39,422 nucleotides of DNA from positions 1 to 39,422 of the IMG/VR virus record IMGVR_UViG_3300030390_001549; one strand, 5' to 3'. This DNA comes from a virus. A program made the position numbers and the translations under genes. Under the pieces are notes generated by a model, which searched no databases, was not told the DNA's origin, and saw only the letters and a program-made list of their open reading frames with translations. Each line of letters opens with the position of its first letter. Position 1 is the first letter of the stretch. Shown here one piece after another: positions 39,317-39,422 of this stretch.

Positions 39317-39422
39317 ATGGCTGAATCAATATTAGAACAAAATGTTATACTAGAAATAGCTGAGTCAGTAGGAACAGATGATATATCTACTACCATACAA
39401 ACAGGAACTCAGGTAGTAAGAA
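39317..39422 (+). CDS. Tail hub/fibre protein, first 35 residues (continues at base 3)
   Basis: ATG 39317, three bases after the previous stop, reading MAESILEQNVILEIAESVGT and on to the window end with no stop. The last base plus bases 1-2 make codon 36 (AAT), after which the frame runs into the large tail gene at the left end. Supports a circular map. Confidence 0.7.
   Translation, partial: MAESILEQNVILEIAESVGTDDISTTIQTGTQVVR

Noticed and set aside
1-39422. tRNA genes, integrase, repressor or restriction endonuclease
   Set aside because: Looked for by product motifs and by the conserved T-arm sequence; none found, so no claim of a temperate lifestyle is made.

Overview
The window looks like the whole genome of a tailed phage with a siphovirus-type tail, infecting a member of the Bacteroidota (most likely a flavobacterium), opened at an arbitrary point inside a tail gene. 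Evidence for the host group: very low GC; A-rich leaders in place of Shine-Dalgarno sites; promoters of the Bacteroidota kind (TTTG, 21 bases, then TAnnTTTG or TATATTG); and a structural protein carrying a GCTDPTAINYD...DDGTC motif typical of secreted Bacteroidota proteins. The reading frame open at the right end (from 39317) continues in phase into the frame open at position 3, which fits a circular or circularly permuted molecule. No integrase, repressor, DNA polymerase, RNA polymerase or tRNA gene was seen.

Layout on the circle. (1) 32.3-39.4 kb and 1-8.5 kb, rightward: small terminase, an unknown protein with a canonical host-type promoter, large terminase, tail chaperone with a -1 frameshift at a T9 run, tail completion and distal tail proteins, a ~1240-residue tail hub/fibre protein, tape measure, three small proteins. 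(2) 8.4-15.9 kb, leftward: replication and recombination operon (RusA, DUF3310, D12 adenine methylase, HTH protein, primase-helicase, replication initiator, SSB-like protein, stand-alone DnaA domain IV, several unknowns). (3) 16.1-26.6 kb, rightward: ClpP-type protease with scaffold tail, major capsid protein, probable tail tube, portal, connector, fibre-like proteins, a lysis/envelope block (small membrane proteins, YkuD-like enzyme, cysteine-less thioredoxin fold, outer-membrane barrel, holin) and a metallophosphoesterase. (4) 26.6-31.8 kb, rightward: about twenty very small accessory genes, many zinc-binding or membrane proteins, almost all behind the same CTAACTAAAAACAAAACT leader.

The most interesting signals are regulatory. 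A promoter followed ~50 bases later by a strong terminator (26580-26692) defines a probable ~75-nt small RNA. Its unpaired segment AGUUAGUUAGUU is the exact complement of the repeated AACTAACTAACT leader of the accessory genes. The late genes appear to use a separate promoter class: two TTCCA boxes exactly 10 bases apart upstream of TATATTG, with no -33 element, implying a phage activator; two of these put the start codon at the expected transcription start (leaderless mRNA). A family of ~30-base AAATGGCCTGA repeats forms two three-unit arrays flanking accessory genes, plus one copy in the replication operon.

All calls come from reading the sequence and translations; no database search was run.
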